Source: Tachypleus tridentatus (taxonomy: Eukaryota; Arthropoda; Merostomata; Xiphosura; Limulidae). Taken from it: DNA of 64,000 bases. The position numbers and the translations under genes are program-made. The stretch spans positions 34,957,771 through 35,021,770 of the forward strand of contig NW_027467782.1 in the NCBI RefSeq assembly GCF_004210375.1. The letters run 5' to 3'. Below the pieces are notes generated by a model. The model was not told the DNA's origin. It was given only the letters and a program-made list of their open reading frames with translations, and searched no databases. Positions 58,444 to 64,000 of the stretch are shown in pieces (position 1 is the stretch's first letter; each line of letters begins with the position of its first letter).

Positions 58444-59941
58444 CTATAATGAAAACGTAATTGTAACTTTTATTTGAAATATATAAAACTGATGCATAAA
58501 ATAAAGTTTACTCATATTTTGATGGAATAAACTGTGCACTTTCAAATGAAATGATATTCCCAAATCTAAAAAACTGTGAAGATTAACTGACCTTCGTTAT
58601 TTAATAAAGAACTTAAACAATAATGCTTGTGTTCGTTTTTGTTTTGTTTAACTCACCAGATATTTGGAGTTCTGTGAACTGTTTACCTTTAATTAATGAT
58701 TTAGACGAAATTACTTTAATGCTAGGAATTCAAGCACCTTCGTTGAGTTATAAGCAAAACAAATTAACATTAAGAGATTGGAATTACTGAATAGCAATTC
58801 TTTTCGTATTAAGTTTTAGCCATATGTTAAGATCTATGAACATGTGTAAAAGTTAAACTGTTTATACTAACAAACGTTTATCAGTGGAGGAACCGAAACA
58901 CTTATATATATATATACATAAAACTCAAAATCTCTTTGCTTTTTTGTTGGCTTGTTTATGTGCTACGTTCAATGTTGAGGTGACACTTCCATCACCTGAG
59001 AGTGTACTAACCGACAATATTTTTTTTGACATACGCATCTATCGTCTTATATCTGAACCGATAATTCTATCATTAATATACGCATGTTCAAATGGTTCAA
59101 TTGAGTTATAGATTATTAACTATACCTCTACTACATCATATATTTAATCTCGCACACAAAAGACAATCTAAATATTCTCCCTCAGGGTTTATTTTTCATT
59201 GCCAGTAAAAGAAAAAAAACAACAAAAACATCATTCATAATGAAGCCCTGATTTAAAAAGTGTTCTTAGGTTAGTTTCAAGAATCAAACCTAAGTTTTTC
59301 TTTAAAATATTTGCAAAATATATTTCTGTCTATCAAAGTGTACAATAGGACGCAGATACTACAAGGTTTTTCAAAAACCCGAAGAAAACGGGATAAAGCT
59401 GCAAGTTTAAGTGCAATGAAGAGTTTATTATGAAAAGAAAACGAAACAAGCTGTTAAGGGAATGATGTGTATGTTTGAAGTATTTATGTTTCCTGTTCAT
59501 AATTAGTACGTCATAAATAATTGTGTAGAAGAAACTCAGTCTTACATTATTATTAAAATGTCTTCTCTGTTTATATAACACTAAACTTTTAACATAAGTG
59601 ATGCTAATTTTTCGCAAAACGTACTTTATGTACATTTTAGGCATAAATGTGGTTAGTTGCTGTTAAATTGTTTCTTTGTTTAGTAATTCTTCTAAATCAA
59701 TATAAGGTACTCCTTGGAATTATTCAAAAAATTTAATTCAAATAATTTTTATTAAGAAATTAACAATATATATTTCTAAAACATTTAGAAGTACACATTT
59801 TCTGTACTTTGATATTCATGTGTTCACACAAAATGCTTACCATTACGAACTACCATAGTTCGCTTAGCTGAGCCAACATCTACTATAGGCTGATTTTAAA
59901 TATAATAGATTCTATAATAAACTAAGTTTTAATTAGATATG
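58444..59941. other. Intergenic or intronic DNA 5' of the SLC22-type exon
   Basis: AT-rich. Frames at 58884-59111 (+) and 59333-59644 (-) are unrecognised. No SLC22 exon match was found. Confidence 0.45.
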
Positions 59942-59989
59942 GCCCGGCATGGCTAGGTGGTTTAAAGCGTTCGACTCGTAATCCGAGGC
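59942..59989 (+). repeat. SINE family A, head only
   Basis: CCCGGCATGGCTAGGTGG then CGTTCGACTCGTAATCCGAG is the tRNA-like head. The copy stops before the B box. Confidence 0.8.
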
Positions 59990-60092
59990 TTAGCAGATTG
60001 TGACATGCGAGTACAAATTATGTGAACAGAGAATATCATTGTTTAATGCGTTTCTTTATTGTTCTGTCTTGTGACTGAAATTTAAAGATGTA

Positions 60093-60754
60093 CAGTATAC
60101 CCTCACCTATTCGCGGTTCCCCATTCGCGGCCCCGCATATTCGCGGGTTAGGCTCTTAACCCTATCGCATCGTATGCCGGTATACCAGGCTAGCGTCATA
60201 ACGTCATAAAAAACGAATGCTCGGTAAACCGGGTTTTTGTAGGTCATAGAGACTAAAAGCGCTTTTCGAGGGTATGTCTGTATTTACTCTCTCAAGCAGT
60301 TTTATCGATTGACGTCTTTATCGAACAATTATTACTGAATTGTACTGTACTGTATTATTATTACCTGAACTGTGCGTACTGTATTTATCTGTCTAAGTTT
60401 GCCTTTAAATTTGTTCCACTTTCTGTCAATTCTAATACATGTGTTGTACGCATAGAAAATGACTTTACGGTAATACAGTATGGATAACTATACTATGTAC
60501 GTTTCTTTTTGATTAAAATATTGTTGCAGTACAAAATTAAAATGTGTTTACATTATCATTACTACATTAGTGAAATACATGACTGCATGCAATATTACTA
60601 CATTATTACTGTATTAATGAGTAAGAGTGTCTTTAGAAAGTGTCTGGGAAGCATTTAGTACCGTATATAATCTCATACATAGAAGTTTTAAAACTGCATC
60701 CAATATTCGCGGGGGGTAAAGAACGTAACCCCCGCGAATAGCGAGGGAATACTG
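60093..60754. mobile_element. pogo/Tigger-like non-autonomous DNA transposon
   Basis: A 662-base element with flanking TA (60091-60092, 60755-60756). The inverted ends are CAGTATACCCTCACCTATTC (left) and CAGTATTCCCTCGCTATTCG (right, reversed), both leading into GCGG. An ATTCGCGG word recurs just inside both ends. The interior is AT-rich with no transposase frame. Confidence 0.85.
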
Positions 60755-60756
60755 TA

Positions 60757-61854
60757 CTTGTAAATAATATAAATATACATGTGTAATGTAGTACAACTGA
60801 AATGTGATTCTCTAAAACAGAACAAATGAAAATCAGTTGCATTTATTAAAGGCCAGTTTTATACTAGTTTGTATAAGCTGTGGTTACATGTGACTAAATG
60901 ATTTGTGTATTAAAAATGTTGCATTGTTAAGTAATCAACTTTTTTGTATTATCTTATTTTAGAAGTTTAAATTTGTTGAATGCCTGCAAGTATAATTAAC
61001 TAAAATACGTTACCATTTGTTACATTGAGTTACTGTATCATATTTATTTTAGTTTCTGTGACTCAACAATAAAAACTAGATTAGAAGAGTTTACTTACCA
61101 CACAGTTTGTCATTAAGGCTTGTTTGACTGTGTTTGTGTCATCAGTAGCAGTAGTACAAGACATACTCAAGTTGAAGGGTTAGTATGAGCTGATACTTTG
61201 TGTTGAGTATGTACAGTGGGACAAGGTAACTTTCATTGTGACTTAACACTATGATATATACATATGTTTTCTTAGGTTCATCTTGTATAAAAATGTTTTC
61301 TCCTGCTCTAGCAATAATGACTCCTATTTTTTATAAATAATTTGCAGCTTGGTATTTCAAAAACTTCTCTCATGAAGATTGTTAATATCCAACTAAGTCT
61401 CAGTGATACTGATAGTATCAAAATTTTCAGTTTTCAGAACAGCCAGTGACTCTGTGTTTTGTTGTCTCCTGTGCAATCGGATGATTACTGTTACTTTCAT
61501 CTGATTACTGGAGTTAATCTTGTGTAAGTTGTTGTGAAATAAAACCTAGATACCTGAGCATCAAGAACGTTTTATGTTAAAGATCAAAAGTCACCATTCA
61601 TAACTGAGAACACGGATAAAGAATAAGTAAAGTATCTGAAGAGACTGTTTCTGTAATTCCAGTAATGTAGTTGGATTACTTTATGAACAATTTGCACTAA
61701 AAACTTTGAAACTCAGGTTTGTATTACTACTGTTCACTTTTAAGAGGGAATGTTTTTCATATTTTTGTTTTATGTTGCAACAGTTAGTTTATAAGAAAAT
61801 AAAACATCGATGCTATTCTTCTCAGTTTTTAGTAGTTTAACTGAGAAATGAACA
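60757..61854. other. Intergenic DNA, nothing recognised
   Basis: AT-rich. No gene or repeat family was recognised. Confidence 0.5.
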
Positions 61855-61867
61855 ACTTAAAAAGATT

Positions 61868-61950
61868 TACAACGCTAGAAACCGGGTTTCAAAACCCGTG
61901 ATAAGCAGAGTACAGATAGCCTATTTTTTAGCTTTGTGTTAAATTCAAAA
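61868..61950 (+). repeat. SINE family B fragment
   Basis: TTTACAACGCTAGAAACC, GGGTTTCAAAACCCG, AGAGTACAGATAGCC and TAGCTTTGTGTTAAATTC match the family B centre and tail. Confidence 0.75.
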
Positions 61951-62214
61951 CAGTATCTTTAACTGATATTTTAATTTAACTATTGTTATAATGTTTATAC
62001 ATTTATAACTACTCAATTATAATTTATATGTATCATGAAACATCTGTTAGCAGTCTTATTATGGTTGATATCATAGAAATTACTAAGACTTGTATTGTCA
62101 AAAGAAATTGCAAAACTTCGTATAAATTTTATTTGCTTTCAAGTTGAAATCTTAGGCAAGTGTTGTTATCGTTTATTAAATCTAAATTACTTGAGTTGGT
62201 ACTGCATTTTTTTT

Positions 62215-62438
62215 TTAATTTCGCGCAAAGCTACTCGAGGGCTATCTGCGCTAGCCGTCCCTAATTTAGCAGTGCAAGACTAAAGAGAAGGCAGCTAGTC
62301 ATCACCACCCACCGCCAACTCTTGGGCTTCTCTTTTACCAAAAAATAGTGGGATTGACCGTAACGTTATAACGCCCCCACGGCTCAAAGGGCGAGCATTT
62401 ATGTTGCGAACGGGATTCGAACCCGCGACCCTCGGAAC
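62215..62438 (-). repeat. tRNA-derived SINE, family A, 5'-truncated
   Basis: The body is complete, and the copy breaks off at GGGATTCGAACCCGCGACC, inside the tRNA-like head. A short repeat ACTGCAT flanks it (about 62200-62206 and 62437-62443). It lies directly upstream of the Ig-type exon. Confidence 0.9.
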
Positions 62439-62457
62439 TGCATGACATAAAAATTAG

Positions 62458-62691
62458 TCTATGAAACTAAACGTGGTTCTACTTTTACATTAATATGTTT
62501 AAAACAAGCTTATAAAAGAGCGAGAGAAGAACCAGTTATTTGGTACTCAAATCTCAATGAACAAGATATTAATAGTGAGAGAACGCAAATAAAATACGGT
62601 GGCAAATTAGTGCTAACCAACATCCAGTTTGAAGACGCGGGAATTTACACATGCAAAAATCGTGAAGGTGATTACTAATATGATGTCAGAG
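62458..62691 (+). pseudogene. Immunoglobulin-domain exon with an internal stop
   Basis: From a possible acceptor TTAG to a donor GAG|GTAAAT the frame reads KRGSTFTLIC, PVIWYSN, GGKLVLTNIQFEDAGIYTCK and NREGDY, then TAA (62676-62678), then YDVR to the donor. Both disulphide cysteines, the core Trp and the DAGIYTC signature of an I-set/V-set Ig domain are present. Such domains occur in cell-surface and secreted IgSF proteins, and which one cannot be told from one exon. The stop lies just before the splice site. No other exon of the gene was found. It may be a decayed exon, or a true terminal exon if the donor is not used. Confidence 0.65.
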
Positions 62692-62878
62692 GTAAATTCA
62701 AAGTTTTTTTAGACCATATTTTCATTTATTAAACGCTACTAATTTTAGAGAAATAATATCTAAATCGAAAATCGTCAATCTTGTTTTTAATTTTCTTTCA
62801 GCCATAACCTTTTTGTTTGATATTTCACTCACCATGTGTATTGATTATAAAAATAATTACCTGTGTATATGTAATATC

Positions 62879-63200
62879 ACACTATGTAACAAAATTTTTA
62901 CCTTTTCTTGTTCCTGGACACAAAATGCTATTTCCTAATTGCTTATGCCTAAAGTAAATGGAAAAGACCTATTCTTCTCTTTAAACTTTGCTTTTGTGAC
63001 CTGGGAAGGTATAACGAAAACATAATGGGAGAATATATTTGGGGGCTAATACGTGAAAGGGATTTACATTACAGCTGCAAATCTCGAAAAAGTATTTCTA
63101 AACATTTTTTTGCATAACTTTAGTATAAATATGTAAATCTCGATTCATGTGTTGTTTTATTCAAACTTTATGTAAGTGAAAATGTGCAAATTTGCTCGTT
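62879..63200 (+). repeat. Foldback element, second copy (left half)
   Basis: About 80% identical by eye to 52327-52660 in the same orientation (ACTATGTAACAAAATTTTTA, TGCTTATGCCTAAAGTAAAT, AAATGTGCAAATTTGC). The returning inverted arm is not present, and a SINE starts 25 bases later. Confidence 0.75.
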
Positions 63201-63224
63201 TCAATATGTGTATTGACGACAAAA

Positions 63225-63488
63225 TGGCCTGGCATGCCCAAGCGCGTAAGGCGTGCGACTCGTAATCCGAGGGTCGCACGTTCGCGCCCGCGTCGCGCTA
63301 AACATGCTCGCCCTCCCAGCCGTGGGAGCGTATAATGTGACGGTCAATCCCACTATTCGTTGGTAAAAGAGTAGCCCAAGAGTTGGCGGTGGGTGGTGAT
63401 GACTAGCTGCCTTCCCTCTAGTCTTACACTGCAAAATTAGGGACGGCTAGCACAGATAGCCCTCGAGTAGCTTTGTGCGAAATTCAAA
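63225..63488 (+). repeat. tRNA-derived SINE, family A, nearly complete
   Basis: Head GGCCTGGCATGCCC, anticodon-loop region CTCGTAA, and the full body through ATAGCCCTCGAGTAGC and GTGCGAAATTC. Among the best-preserved copies in the window. Confidence 0.95.
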
Positions 63489-63910
63489 AAAAGACTACAA
63501 AATTATTTATATTGCCCATGTATACGTAAGATTATGATGACAATAGTATCACTTTTAACTTAATTATTTCACAATAAAACCTTATATCAATGTGTTATGT
63601 TTTAGTAAACAACCAAGCCGGATGTTCATACAAATAAAAAAGAAAATTAATTCTGTCATTAATTATCGTTTGTAAAACATTTGAAATATAGTTTAATTGC
63701 CACTAAAAATTCGATAACCAATATTTTATCAATCTTACTGTATGTTTGTAATATTTATTTGTATTCATTGGTTAGAGCTATGGAATTTCTGATTTTTCTC
63801 TCACAGAGCTTGGTAGTTAACGAAGTTAAAAGTAAACAAGATACTCTCTGATACTGTAGTTTCAAACTGTTAATACCACTGCCGTTCGATTCCCTTTTTC
63901 TTGTGGCTTA

Positions 63911-64000
63911 GCTCTCCCCTTGCTAGTACAGTGGTAAGTCTACGGATTTACAACGCTATAATTAGAGGTTCGAATCCCCTCGGGGAGCTCAGCAAATAGT
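63911..64000 (+). repeat. SINE family C head (tRNA-like), cut by the window end
   Basis: GCTCTCC at 63911 can pair with GGGGAGC ending at 63988 as a 7-bp acceptor-like stem with one wobble. AGTGGTAAG resembles an A box and GGTTCGAATCCCC is a good B box. The anticodon arm pairs poorly and the sequence goes on into CTCAGCAAATAG, as in the body of a known type of SINE, so it is not called a tRNA gene. Confidence 0.65.

Noticed and set aside
63911-63988. tRNA gene near the window end
   Set aside because: The acceptor stem and B box look good, but the anticodon arm pairs poorly and the sequence continues into a SINE-like body.

Overview
The window looks like AT-rich, repeat-dense animal DNA, most likely from a chelicerate and probably a horseshoe crab. 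The case rests on tRNA-derived SINEs (a Thr-CGT-like head and a long conserved body) of a type I associate from memory with horseshoe crabs, on Penelope-like scraps, and on broken metazoan genes (FoxA, a DNAJC22/wurst-like J-domain protein, possibly SART3, an SLC22 transporter exon, an Ig-domain exon). No bacterial gene organisation is present.

The dominant structure is a very large inverted duplication. The left arm runs from about 4.2 to 26.1 kb. The right arm runs from 30.0 to about 55.3 kb in opposite orientation. Between them lie about 3.4 kb of single-copy sequence (26126-29502) and a 500-base run of N (29503-30002). Similarity between the arms is stepped. The inner 13 kb (13.0-26.1 kb against 30.0-43.1 kb) differ by roughly 1%. 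The middle zone (5.5-13.0 kb against 43.1-49.6 kb) differs by roughly 3-5%. The outer zone (4.2-5.5 kb against 53.4-55.3 kb) differs by roughly 20-25%. All these figures are by-eye estimates. The left arm alone carries two copies of one unclassified insert. The right arm alone carries a pogo-like element with a Penelope scrap inside it and a 3.9-kb block. The pattern suits an old inverted duplication whose inner arms were homogenised by gene conversion. The gap at the inner end of the right arm means a misplaced haplotig must be excluded first.

Reading the left arm outward to inward (the right arm mirrors it): a possible SART3 HAT-repeat fragment (+), two exons of a DNAJC22/wurst-like pseudogene (+), SINEs, a Tc1 transposase fragment (-), an 86-residue ORF with a membrane anchor (-), and a FoxA-family forkhead gene (-). 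Both FoxA copies share a disrupted start of the forkhead domain and a frame break before the conserved C-terminus. Both DNAJC22-like copies share a stop. Decay therefore began before the arms separated or were last homogenised.

Outside the arms, 1-1720 is an old tandem duplication whose first unit holds a Penelope-like fragment with a recognisable hammerhead-ribozyme core. The right flank (55.4-64 kb) holds a 33-bp minisatellite, a Tc1/mariner-type element with perfect terminal repeats, an isolated SLC22-type exon (-), a pogo/Tigger-like non-autonomous element, several SINEs, an Ig-domain exon with an internal stop (+), and a second copy of a foldback repeat. No complete, convincingly functional protein-coding gene can be shown in the window. 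The best intact frame is the right-hand FoxA copy.
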